Below are positions 18,331-26,215 of a DNA stretch of 64,000 bases, piece after piece. Where the stretch lies: contig NZ_JABXYJ010000003.1 in assembly GCF_013377855.1 (NCBI RefSeq), forward strand, positions 321,259 through 385,258, given 5' to 3'. The position numbers and the translations under genes are program-made. Within the stretch, counting starts at the first letter, position 1. Every line of letters starts with the position of its first letter. The notes below the pieces were generated by a model that was given only the letters and a program-made list of their open reading frames with translations, did no database searches and was not told where the DNA came from. This DNA is from Cognatundibacterium oligocarboniphilum. Its GTDB lineage: Bacteria > Pseudomonadota > Gammaproteobacteria > Burkholderiales > Burkholderiaceae_D.

Positions 18331-20253
18331 TCAGCCCTCGACGATCATGCGTGTGCGCATCTCCAGATGCAAGGCATGACAGAAATTGGTGCAATAAAGC
18401 CAGAATACGCCGGGCTTATCCGCCACAAAATTCACCGAAGCCGTTTCCAGCGGATTCACCACAAACTGCACGTTATATTTAGGAATCGCAATACCGTGCG
18501 TCAGATCCTCGATCTTGTCCAGATTGGTCAGGATCAGGGTGACTTCATCACCTTTTTTCAGCTTGAATTCACGCATGCTGAATGCCGGTGCCTGTGAGGT
18601 CAGTTTCACCGTCACCTTCTTGCCGTTGCGGAATACGCCGGACTCTTTCGGATCTTTGACTGCCAGCGGGAAATCATCCAGGTTGTACACCTGCTTCGGA
18701 CGCAACAGATCGCGTTTGAAGATGATGAAATCGTGCGGCTCGCCGCGTACCGGATGATCGGCCAGCAAAACCATTTTTTCGCCGGAGATATCGATGAACT
18801 GCTCGTTTTCCGGATGCAGCGGGCCAACCGGCAGGAAACGGTCTTTCGAGAATTTACAACCGACAGCGAGATATTTGCCATCTGCGGCGCGGGTTTCGGA
18901 TTGTGAGGCATTCAAGTGGCCTGGCTGATACTGCACATCGAGCCGGTCGACCACATATTTCGCATTCTTGTCGCCTTTGTGGAATTTAATCGCGGCGTCG
19001 ACATTCCATTTCACCACCTGGCTGTCCAGGAACAGCGTGGTGTAAGCATTGCCGCGACCATCGAAGGCGGTATGCAATGGGCCCAGACCCAGTTCGACTT
19101 CTGCGACGATGGCATCGTCAATTTTTTCCAGCTTGCCATCAAACCAGTCGAGCACTTTCGCCAGCTCGATCACGGTAGCGGTCGGCGACAATTTACCGGC
19201 GCAGATGAAGTACTTGGCATCCGGGCTGGCGTTCACACCATGCGGATTTTTCGGAACGCTGACATAGGCGGTCAATGCCGTTTTCGGATCTTTATTCGCT
19301 TCATGCGTACCATCCACCACCGGCACTTTGGAATCGCCGATCGTCTTGAATTTACCGGCTTTCACCGCCGCTTCAATCCGCGCCACGTTGAAGAACAGGC
19401 AGGCATCGCGTTCCGCCGACATCATGTCTTCATAATGCACACCCATTTCGGTGTTGTACTGATTGGTCGCTGCCAACTTGCCGTCATAGGATGTCGCTAC
19501 CAGATCACAGTTGCCATCAATCAGCACCTGCCAGCGTACTTCCATGCTTTCTGCATCGACGCAGGTGAACAGGGAGCGGTATTTGCTGCCGTCTTCGATA
19601 CCGGCATTCGGCAGCGGGATCGAGAATTCGCCGCCGCAGAAAACGCGGGTGGTGTAGTTGATTTTTTCATCGACCGGATCAGCCTTGTCCGGGAAAATAC
19701 CGTGGAAGCCCTGCACATTCGGCAGGTCGGTGATCTTGTCGCAGATGAAGTAATCTAGGCGGATACGGGCAACGCGTGAATTGATCTTGTCGTTGATCCA
19801 GGCGTAGCGGCCATCGTAATTACCATCCTTGTAGGAAGCATGGGTGTGATGGGTGTCGGCCACATTGTATTTCAGGCTGCCATCAGGTCTGGTGCCCATG
19901 ACTTTCTTGGATTCATTGGTGATGCCCCAGCCAACCAGCGCATCCGGCACAAAGCAGGGAATGCGGTGAATTTCACGGCCGGACGGCAAGCCCAGCACAC
20001 GCATATCACCGTTATGACCACCACTCCACAGGCCATAATAAGTATCGAGTTCACCCGGTTTCAGATGGGTTACATCTGCCGCGCTGTGCGCTGTTGCACT
20101 GGCGCTGCCAGACGCTTCTGCGGAAGCAGATGCACCGGATTTGTTATTGCATGCCACCAGACCAGTCAGACTGGCCAGGGCTGCCGTATTCATGAACTTA
20201 CGACGCCCCATCGCCAACGCATTTTCTGTGTTCGGTTTTTGATCTTGACTCAT
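18331..20253 (-). CDS. nosZ: Nitrous-oxide reductase NosZ (clade I type)
   Basis: Periplasmic copper enzyme, 640 aa, reducing N2O to N2, the last step of denitrification. The N-terminus has a Tat motif (GRRKFMN, Arg17-Arg18), followed by a lipobox-like LVAC with Cys35. The beta-propeller CuZ ligands are in DTHHTHASYKDG, PHGVNASPDAKYFI, LGPLHTAF, QPGHLNASQSET and GEPHDFI. The C-terminal cupredoxin domain has the CuA loop CTNFCHALHLEM (Cys621, Cys625, His629, Met632). The loop carries Asn623 where Pseudomonas and Paracoccus NosZ have Trp. It is the first gene of the operon and has an FNR/Dnr-type box about 100 bp upstream. Confidence 0.97.
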   Translation of the reverse strand: MSQDQKPNTENALAMGRRKFMNTAALASLTGLVACNNKSGASASAEASGSASATAHSAADVTHLKPGELDTYYGLWSGGHNGDMRVLGLPSGREIHRIPCFVPDALVGWGITNESKKVMGTRPDGSLKYNVADTHHTHASYKDGNYDGRYAWINDKINSRVARIRLDYFICDKITDLPNVQGFHGIFPDKADPVDEKINYTTRVFCGGEFSIPLPNAGIEDGSKYRSLFTCVDAESMEVRWQVLIDGNCDLVATSYDGKLAATNQYNTEMGVHYEDMMSAERDACLFFNVARIEAAVKAGKFKTIGDSKVPVVDGTHEANKDPKTALTAYVSVPKNPHGVNASPDAKYFICAGKLSPTATVIELAKVLDWFDGKLEKIDDAIVAEVELGLGPLHTAFDGRGNAYTTLFLDSQVVKWNVDAAIKFHKGDKNAKYVVDRLDVQYQPGHLNASQSETRAADGKYLAVGCKFSKDRFLPVGPLHPENEQFIDISGEKMVLLADHPVRGEPHDFIIFKRDLLRPKQVYNLDDFPLAVKDPKESGVFRNGKKVTVKLTSQAPAFSMREFKLKKGDEVTLILTNLDKIEDLTHGIAIPKYNVQFVVNPLETASVNFVADKPGVFWLYCTNFCHALHLEMRTRMIVEG

Positions 20254-20321
20254 GACAAGTTCCCCATAAACGGCCGCTCATTTTTCTCGCGAATGGCCTC
20301 GTTGATAAATTTTGACCGATG

Positions 20322-20365
20322 CAAATAGTGCGGGATCAGGTGAATGCGTGATTGAGATATATCAA
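20322..20365 (-). promoter_or_regulatory. FNR/Dnr-type box and predicted nosZ promoter
   Basis: TTGAG-ATAT-ATCAA at 20352-20365 differs from the FNR/Dnr consensus (TTGAT-N4-ATCAA) at one position. On the minus strand a TATTTG (20322-20327) lies about 31-36 bp beyond the box centre, the spacing expected for a -10 of a class II promoter with the box at -41.5. This fits anaerobic or NO-responsive control of nosZ. Confidence 0.75.
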
Positions 20366-20401
20366 CCCGCTCTTTGTCGCTGCCGGTGAGCTTTGAAAAT
20401 C

Positions 20402-20415
20402 TTGACGCAAGTCAT
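20402..20415. promoter_or_regulatory. Second FNR/Dnr-type box between nosZ and cytochrome c
   Basis: TTGAC-GCAA-GTCAT is a near-palindrome of the FNR/Dnr type. Its centre is exactly 50 bp from that of the box at 20352-20365. It may serve the divergent cytochrome c gene or act as an upstream site for nosZ. The rest of the 20254-20647 gap shows nothing else I can support. Confidence 0.55.
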
Positions 20416-20647
20416 ATTTTTACCAATAACGCTGTGAGAACATCGCTGCACTGAACAACAGATGCTTGTTCCGGGCAGGGTTTTTCCTTTTTTTTCTGTC
20501 GTCATCGCTGATGCCTGACTCTCGGGAATTTGTGAAAAAAAACCGTCGCCCGCTGCAGCCTTCCGCATGGTTTGCCGGGTATTGTCCGCCAATGACGAAG
20601 CGCGCCGGATGCGCTGTATTTTTTAATTTTTTTGAGAAAGTCTCACG

Positions 20648-21046
20648 ATGAAAATTGCTTCACTCGTTATCGCCAGCATCAGCCTCGCCGTACTGGCTGC
20701 CTGCGGTCAGAAAGCAGCAGAAACGCCTGCAACAGAATCCGCCTCCACGCCACCGGTCGCTGCAGCACCAGCGGCTGCTGCACCGGCTGAAAACAAAGTC
20801 GGCAAAACCGTATTCGGCAACACCTGCTCCATGTGTCACGCAGCCGGGGTGGCCGGTGCGCCGAAACCAGGCGACAAAGCAGACTGGGGACCGCGCATCG
20901 CCCAGGGCATGGACACGCTGTACAAACATGCGATGGAAGGTTTCAACGGTGCCAAAGGCCAGATGCCGGCGCGCGGCGGCGCGCCTGCGCTGACCGATGA
21001 TGAAGTCAAGGCCGGTGTGAACTACATGGTCGATCAGTCACGCTGA
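20648..21046 (+). CDS. c-type cytochrome lipoprotein (class I, c5-like)
   Basis: Periplasmic membrane-tethered monohaem cytochrome, 132 aa. A lipoprotein signal ends in LAAC (Cys19), an Ala/Pro-rich linker of about 30 residues follows, then the haem-binding CSMCH and a distal Met in GQMPARGG. It is transcribed divergently from nosZ and is followed by nosX, so it is a likely electron carrier in N2O respiration, to NosZ directly or via NosR. The exact partner is inference. Confidence 0.9.
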   Translation: MKIASLVIASISLAVLAACGQKAAETPATESASTPPVAAAPAAAAPAENKVGKTVFGNTCSMCHAAGVAGAPKPGDKADWGPRIAQGMDTLYKHAMEGFNGAKGQMPARGGAPALTDDEVKAGVNYMVDQSR

Positions 21047-21116
21047 TCCGCCACACCCCTGCGCACTCCGGTTCGCAGGGCATCACCATTTTTTTATTTA
21101 ATGTATGAGAGTCATC

Positions 21117-22178
21117 ATGTCTGAATCTCAGCCGATATCTCAGCCGGCATATCCGCCGATTCAAGCCGGACGCCGGCGCCTGGCACTGGCATTGCCGCTA
21201 CTGGCCTGCGGCCTGATGCTGCCGTCTGCCCGCGCGGCAACACCTGCCGCACCTGATCTGTATCAGGTCAGTCGTCCGCTGATGGGAACGCAGCTGGATC
21301 TGGCGCTGCACGGAATCGATCGGACGACTCTGACCAGCGCTGCAGATGCGGCACTGCGCGAAATGGCGCGGCTTGAGGCAATGATGAGCCGTTATCGTCC
21401 GGACAGCGCGCTGAACGCGATTCAGCTGGCAGCCGGCTTGCGTGAAGTGGCCGTGCCGCCAGAACTGATGCAGGTGTTGCTGATGGCGAAGGAGGCAGCA
21501 CAGCGTAACCCCGGGCAGTTTGACCCGACGGTCGGCTCCCTGAGCGACTGGGATTTCGATCCTGCGCATCCACATTTACCGGCACCGGAACAGATCGCCC
21601 GTCAGTTGCCGCTGGTCAATGCGCAGCATCTGATTCTGAACCCCCGTCGCGGCACGGCTTACCTGACGCAACGCGGTATGCGACTGGATCTGGGCGGGAT
21701 TGCCAAGCTACCGATTCTGCAGGCTGGCATGGATATGCTGCAACGGCACGGCGTGCGACATGCCATGATCAATGGCGGCGGCGATGTGCTGGTCAGCAGC
21801 CCGCCGGACCAGCGGCCATGGCGTATCGGCCTGCGCGACCCACGCCAGCCGGAACGTTTGCTGGGCAGTATTGCACTGCATCGCGGCTTCGTCGCCTCAT
21901 CCGGTGACTATGAACGGTATTTCACGCATGACGGACAGCGCATGCACCATATTCTCGATCCGAAAACCGGCTACCCGGCGCACGGACCACATGGCGTGGT
22001 GCTGGTCAGTGAGCAGCTCAGTGCAATTAACGGTCTGGGTGCCGCCATTATGGTGGCGGGCGCAGAAGCTGGCCGCAGGCAACTGGCAGGCATGCGGGGC
22101 ACCGATGCACTGATTGCCGGTGCCGATCAGGAGATCTGGTTATCCGCCGGCATGCGGCAGCGTTTGCAGGCAATCTGA
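21117..22178 (+). CDS. nosX: FAD:protein FMN transferase NosX (ApbE family)
   Basis: Exported flavinyl transferase, 353 aa, expected to attach FMN covalently to the Thr of NosR. The N-terminus has a twin/triple-Arg signal (GRRRLALALPLLACGLML, cleavage near ARA). ApbE features include SRPLMGTQLDL, MSRYRPDSALNAI, the MRLDLGGIAK segment, ASGDYERYF and HHILDPKTGYPA. After GGIAK the usual GYAVD-like residues are replaced by LPILQ. The start at 21117 is chosen because GAGAG precedes it closely; an in-frame ATG at 21105 is the alternative. It lies 70 bp after the cytochrome c gene and ends 19 bp from the convergent marR. Confidence 0.88.
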   Translation: MSESQPISQPAYPPIQAGRRRLALALPLLACGLMLPSARAATPAAPDLYQVSRPLMGTQLDLALHGIDRTTLTSAADAALREMARLEAMMSRYRPDSALNAIQLAAGLREVAVPPELMQVLLMAKEAAQRNPGQFDPTVGSLSDWDFDPAHPHLPAPEQIARQLPLVNAQHLILNPRRGTAYLTQRGMRLDLGGIAKLPILQAGMDMLQRHGVRHAMINGGGDVLVSSPPDQRPWRIGLRDPRQPERLLGSIALHRGFVASSGDYERYFTHDGQRMHHILDPKTGYPAHGPHGVVLVSEQLSAINGLGAAIMVAGAEAGRRQLAGMRGTDALIAGADQEIWLSAGMRQRLQAI

Positions 22179-22197
22179 CGGCGACTATTGCCACGGC

Positions 22198-22596
22198 TCA
22201 GGCGCTCAGTAAACGCAGTATCTGCCTGACTTCGGCCAGCTGCACATGATGCAGCTGTGCCAGTTCAGCCACCAGCTGCGCACCTTTTGACGTCAGATGA
22301 ATTTCCACGCAACGCCGGTCCTGCTGTCCGGGACGGCGCTCAATCAGCCCTGCTTTCACGCAACGACTGACCAGTGCGACCACGCCATGATGATGCGATT
22401 GCAGACGCTCTGCCAATTCAGCAATGGTCGCCCATTCCCGTCCGGGAAAACCCCGTATCTGCAACAGCAACAGGTACTGCAAACCCGTAATGCCGCGCTG
22501 GCTCGCCACCTCTTCACTGAAGCGCAGGAAGCGTCTGAGCTGATACCGGAAAGCAGCCAGCATTTCAAAATCATTTTTAGTCAATGGCGACGTCAT
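22198..22596 (-). CDS. MarR-family transcriptional regulator
   Basis: Winged-HTH regulator, 132 aa, with the MarR layout: N-terminal dimerisation helix, then ITGLQYLLLLQIRGFPGREWATIAELAERLQ (HTH), HHHGVVALVSRCVKAGLIER (recognition helix) and the wing RRPGQQDRRCVEIHLTSKG. I use the ATG at 22596 rather than a TTG at 22611. A perfect 9-bp inverted repeat lies about 150 bp upstream, between it and the divergent Yip1-type gene, and is the natural operator candidate. The ligand is unknown. Confidence 0.88.
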   Translation of the reverse strand: MTSPLTKNDFEMLAAFRYQLRRFLRFSEEVASQRGITGLQYLLLLQIRGFPGREWATIAELAERLQSHHHGVVALVSRCVKAGLIERRPGQQDRRCVEIHLTSKGAQLVAELAQLHHVQLAEVRQILRLLSA

Positions 22597-22747
22597 CAAT
22601 ACATCCGGCAAAGTTTATCAGCAGTAAGCAGTCATCATAACGCAGATATTTTTCTGTCTGCAGCTCAACCCCGGCTGCGGGCAAGGTCTGCGCGCTTCGT
22701 TGTTCCGGTTTCATTGCACAGACTCCGGGTTTTCTTGACTTTTCCGA

Positions 22748-22770
22748 TTTATATCATACATTGATATAAA
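22748..22770. promoter_or_regulatory. Perfect inverted repeat, likely MarR operator
   Basis: Arms TTTATATCA (22748-22756) and TGATATAAA (22762-22770) are perfectly complementary around a 5-bp spacer, the size expected of a MarR dimer site. It stands in the 22597-22918 gap between marR and the divergent Yip1-type gene, so it could control both. I see nothing else in that gap. Confidence 0.65.
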
Positions 22771-22918
22771 TTCGGTTTGTCAGTGACTGGGACTATCCAG
22801 CGCAGATGATTGAATCCCTCTATTGGAACCGGCGCGCCGCACTGAATCTCCCTGCCAGCGAATCAATGCATCAGCGTCCGCGACCAGTACTCCTGCCACC
22901 TCACAAGGACAAGACATC

Positions 22919-23488
22919 ATGAATTTGCTGAATCTGGGAAAAATGCCTTTCTCTTTTCATGGCGGCTGGGACACAGTTGCCCGTATCCACCCGTCCGTGA
23001 TCCGCAGCTTTGTGCTGCTGGTTCTGCCATGCTCGCTGATACCGCCGCTGGCATTGCTGTATGCAGGCAGCCATCATGCCGGTCTGTACTGGGTCAGCGC
23101 CCCCTATCTGCGCTGGCAGGAAGTGGCCGCCGTGTTCTTCGTGATGGAGTTACTCAGCGTGCCATTGATGGGCTGGCTCATCGGCAGGATGGCAGCAGAT
23201 CATCAGGTCACGCTGGATTTCAAAGACAGTTTCCTGCTAGCCAGCATCACGGCAGTGCCGATGTGGCTGTCGAGCCTCGGATTACTCTCCGCCGATCTGT
23301 GGCTGGTGATTGCCTGCGTGATCATGGGGCTGATGCTGGCCGCCAGTGTGCTGTACCACGGTCTGTATGCGATTCTCAAAATGGAAGATACTGTCGATGC
23401 CCAGGCGATGAGCTATCAGATATTTTCATTCGGCGGCGTGGTCTGGATCATGCTGTGCGGCTTCGTGGCGCTGCCGCTGATGTTGTAA
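22919..23488 (+). CDS. Yip1-domain inner membrane protein
   Basis: Integral membrane protein, 189 aa, with about five hydrophobic helices and the Yip1/DUF1282 layout (GGWDTVARIHPSVIRSFVLLVLPCSLIPPLAL, then four more helices). The function is unknown in bacteria. The ATG at 22919 has AAGGAC upstream and begins a sensible N-terminus; the open frame extends to 22823 but without a ribosome site. It faces the divergent marR across a palindromic operator, so it is probably the regulated target. Confidence 0.8.
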   Translation: MNLLNLGKMPFSFHGGWDTVARIHPSVIRSFVLLVLPCSLIPPLALLYAGSHHAGLYWVSAPYLRWQEVAAVFFVMELLSVPLMGWLIGRMAADHQVTLDFKDSFLLASITAVPMWLSSLGLLSADLWLVIACVIMGLMLAASVLYHGLYAILKMEDTVDAQAMSYQIFSFGGVVWIMLCGFVALPLML

Positions 23489-23577
23489 TCGTTGTCATAC
23501 ACGCTTCCGTAACCGGTTTTTTGCGCTGTCCGGCTGGCGGCATCTGCGCCGCCTGCCGCCAGCAAACCATCATTCGC

Positions 23578-23659
23578 ATATACTCCCCTGTCTTTTTCAA
23601 AAAATAGTTCAGTTGTCATCATCAATAAACGGTATTTTTATATACTCCCTGGAGTATAT
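23578..23659. repeat. Dispersed paired motif, copy A (half-site plus perfect palindrome)
   Basis: ATATACTCCCC at 23578-23588 is followed 62 bp later by a perfect palindrome with arms ATATACTCC (23640-23648) and GGAGTATAT (23651-23659). The same half-site plus palindrome, with the same 62-bp offset, recurs at 59430-59512, and a related pair lies at 36687-36758. The copy lies in the 23489-23778 gap, upstream of the PilJ-domain gene. It could be a regulator operator or a tiny mobile repeat. Confidence 0.65.
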
Positions 23660-23778
23660 TTAAAGCATACGTTTCTGCCGGCATCTTTCCTGCGCTGCAT
23701 CCGGCCTAGTTCCATTGACGAATAGACCAGACCGATCGTGACGTTTAGCATCTCCGGCATCATCCGGGAGATATCATC

Positions 23779-24567
23779 ATGAAACGCAGAACCTTCCTCA
23801 TCGGCAGCCTGATTGCAGGCAGCGGCCTGATCGCGCCGGCGCTGGCGCAAGTCACCAACATCAGCGATGCCATCAACAAAGCAGGTCGACAGCGCATGCT
23901 GGCACAGCGGCTGGCGAAGGCCTATCTGCAGCTGGGCATGGATGTCGATACCGAACATGCCCGGAAGATTCTGGATCAGTCGCTGTCTGTATTTGATCGC
24001 CAGCTGGTTGAATTGCGTACCTTCGCTCCGAATCCGGAAACGAAAGCCAGCCTGTCGGAATCAGAAAAACTGTGGCTGGATTACAAGCAGCTTCTGGTCG
24101 GCAAAGCGCCGAACAAAAACGATGGGAAAAATATTCTCACTCTCAGCGACAAACTGATGCGTCTGGCGGACGACAGCACGACGCAGCTGGAAAAAATTGC
24201 CGGCAACAGCAGCGGCAAATGGGTCAATCTGGCCGGACGGCAAAGGATGCTGTCGCAACGCATGTCCAAGCTCTATATGGCAATGCAGTGGGAAATCGCA
24301 CCTGCCGATGCCGGCAATCTGCTCGATGGCGCCCGCAAGGAATTCATCGCCGCGCAAAATCTGCTCGGCAGCGCTTCGGTTAACACCACGAAAATCAAAG
24401 ACGAACTCGGACTGGCGCAGCAGCAATGGCTCTTTTTTGATCATGCGCTTCACCATGCTGAAGATCCGAAAACTCGGCATCAGTCAGCCACCAATGTCGC
24501 CACCAGCAGCGAGCGCATCCTGGAGCAGATGGACAAAGTCACCAGCCTGTATCAGCAACTGGCCTGA
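23779..24567 (+). CDS. Exported protein with two PilJ-type sensor repeats
   Basis: Protein of 262 aa with a Tat-like signal (MKRRTFLIGSLIAGSG, cleavage near ALA-Q) and two copies of the type IV pili methyl-accepting chemotaxis N-terminal domain (PF13675). The signature is seen twice: INKAGRQRMLAQRLAKAYLQLG (about residues 32-53) and VNLAGRQRMLSQRMSKLYMA (about 150-170). This fold is helical and related to the NarX nitrate sensor domain. There is no membrane helix after the signal and no signalling domain, so it would be a free periplasmic protein. Its ligand is unknown; closeness to nos genes suggests nitrogen oxides, which is inference. Confidence 0.85.
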   Translation: MKRRTFLIGSLIAGSGLIAPALAQVTNISDAINKAGRQRMLAQRLAKAYLQLGMDVDTEHARKILDQSLSVFDRQLVELRTFAPNPETKASLSESEKLWLDYKQLLVGKAPNKNDGKNILTLSDKLMRLADDSTTQLEKIAGNSSGKWVNLAGRQRMLSQRMSKLYMAMQWEIAPADAGNLLDGARKEFIAAQNLLGSASVNTTKIKDELGLAQQQWLFFDHALHHAEDPKTRHQSATNVATSSERILEQMDKVTSLYQQLA

Positions 24568-24719
24568 CGGTGTCTCTCCGCGTGCCCCCGTCCGCCCCGT
24601 ATTGCATGACCGCTGTTACCGGCATGGCCACAGCGGATTGAACCAGCGTGGACAGCGAAAGTTTGCTCAGTTGGTTTTCGAAATGAGATAATCGGACATT
24701 GATTTTTTATGATGTGCCG

Positions 24720-26186
24720 ATGAACAAGTCGCCTATCACCTCTCTGGACCCGGACGACTGGGTCGCATTCCGCCAGCAAAGCCATCGGATGATGGACGAC
24801 ATGCTCGATTATCTGGAACAGATCCGTCAGCGCCCGGTATGGCAGGACATTCCCGAAACAACCCGCGCCAGATACAGCGAAGCCCTGCCGCGTGAAGCCA
24901 TCAGCATCGCTGCCGCGCACCAGCGCTTCATGGAAGAAGTGCTCCCCTATTCCGCTGGCAACAGCCATCCCGGCTTCATGGGCTGGGTGCAGGGCGGCGG
25001 CACGCCCGTCGGCATGCTGGCAGAAATGCTGGCAGCTGGCCTGAATGCGAATGTCGGCGGCCGCAATCAGATGCCCGTCGAAGTCGAACGGCAAATTGTG
25101 CGCTGGATGCGCGAGCTGTTCTCGTTTCCGGAAACCGCCAGCGGCGTATTCGTGACCGGCACCTCAATGGCCAATCTGATGAGCGTGCTGATCGCCCGCA
25201 CCGCAGCGCTGGGCAAGGAAGTGCGGCAAACCGGCCTGTGCAGCGACCATATCCGGCTCGTCGCTTATACCTCGGCCGAAGCCCACGGCTGCGTTGCCCA
25301 GGCGATGGATTTGTCCGGCCTCGGCAAACAGGCGCTGCGCCGGATTCCGACGAATGCGCAACACCAGATGGATCTCGCCAGCCTCAAAGCCGCCATCGCG
25401 GCCGACCGCGCAGCAGGTCTGCGCCCCTTTTTCATTGCCGGTACTGCCGGTACCGTCGATGTCGGCGCCGTCGATGATCTGCATGCGCTGGCGGCGCTGG
25501 CAAAGGCAGAACAACTGTGGTTCCACATTGACGGCGCTTACGGCGCATTAGGCATGATGTCGGACAAGGTACGTCCACTACTGCGCGGCATAGAAAATGC
25601 CGACTCGATTGCCTTCGATTTTCACAAATGGGGACAAGTCCCTTACGATGCCGGCTTTTTGCTGGTGCGCGACAGCAGTAAACACATGGATGCGTTTGCC
25701 GCCCCGGTCGCCTACCTGCGACGCGAGGCGCGCGGCATCGCTGGTGGCTCGCCCTGGCCCTGCGACTTCGGTCCCGATTTGTCGCGCAGTTTCCGCGCAT
25801 TGAAAACCTGGTTCACATTGCAGGTGTACGGCACCGAAAAATTAGGGCAAATGATTTCGTATACCTGTGAACTGGCGCAAGCGATCTGCAGCGCCGTCCA
25901 GGCGCATCCTGAACTTGAGCTGCTGGCGCCGGTCGCACTGAATATCGTTTGTTTCCGCTATCGCGGTCTGCCATCTGTCCAGCTCACCGATCATGAGAGC
26001 GACCGGCTGAATCAGGAAATCGTGTTTGAACTGCATGAATCCGGCGTCGCCGCACCATCAACCACGATTGTCGATGGCCACCTTGCCATCCGGGCTGCGA
26101 TTGTCAATCACAGAACCAGCGAGGAAGATATTCAACGTATGCTGGCAGCAGTCATTGCGAGCGGCCGCAAGCTGATTTCCCGCTGA
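24720..26186 (+). CDS. Group II pyridoxal-dependent decarboxylase
   Basis: Cytoplasmic PLP enzyme, 488 aa, of the aromatic-L-amino-acid / glutamate decarboxylase family (PF00282). The PLP lysine is Lys303 in FDFHKWGQVPYDAGF; the PLP Asp is in FHIDGAYGALG. The substrate region SAGNSHPGFMGWVQGGGTP resembles aromatic amino acid decarboxylases. The ATG at 24720 was chosen over a TTG at 24699. It is 29 bp ahead of a TPR/ATP-grasp protein and in line with a further PLP enzyme, so its amine or aldehyde product may feed a small biosynthetic pathway. The true substrate cannot be read from sequence. Confidence 0.88.
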   Translation: MNKSPITSLDPDDWVAFRQQSHRMMDDMLDYLEQIRQRPVWQDIPETTRARYSEALPREAISIAAAHQRFMEEVLPYSAGNSHPGFMGWVQGGGTPVGMLAEMLAAGLNANVGGRNQMPVEVERQIVRWMRELFSFPETASGVFVTGTSMANLMSVLIARTAALGKEVRQTGLCSDHIRLVAYTSAEAHGCVAQAMDLSGLGKQALRRIPTNAQHQMDLASLKAAIAADRAAGLRPFFIAGTAGTVDVGAVDDLHALAALAKAEQLWFHIDGAYGALGMMSDKVRPLLRGIENADSIAFDFHKWGQVPYDAGFLLVRDSSKHMDAFAAPVAYLRREARGIAGGSPWPCDFGPDLSRSFRALKTWFTLQVYGTEKLGQMISYTCELAQAICSAVQAHPELELLAPVALNIVCFRYRGLPSVQLTDHESDRLNQEIVFELHESGVAAPSTTIVDGHLAIRAAIVNHRTSEEDIQRMLAAVIASGRKLISR

Positions 26187-26215
26187 CCGAAAAATCCGAC
26201 CTATAAGGAGAATGT

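Noticed and set aside
21181-21196. Sigma-54-like sequence TGGCAC-N5-TTGCC
   Set aside because: It lies inside the nosX signal peptide coding region, and the last base does not fit the consensus.
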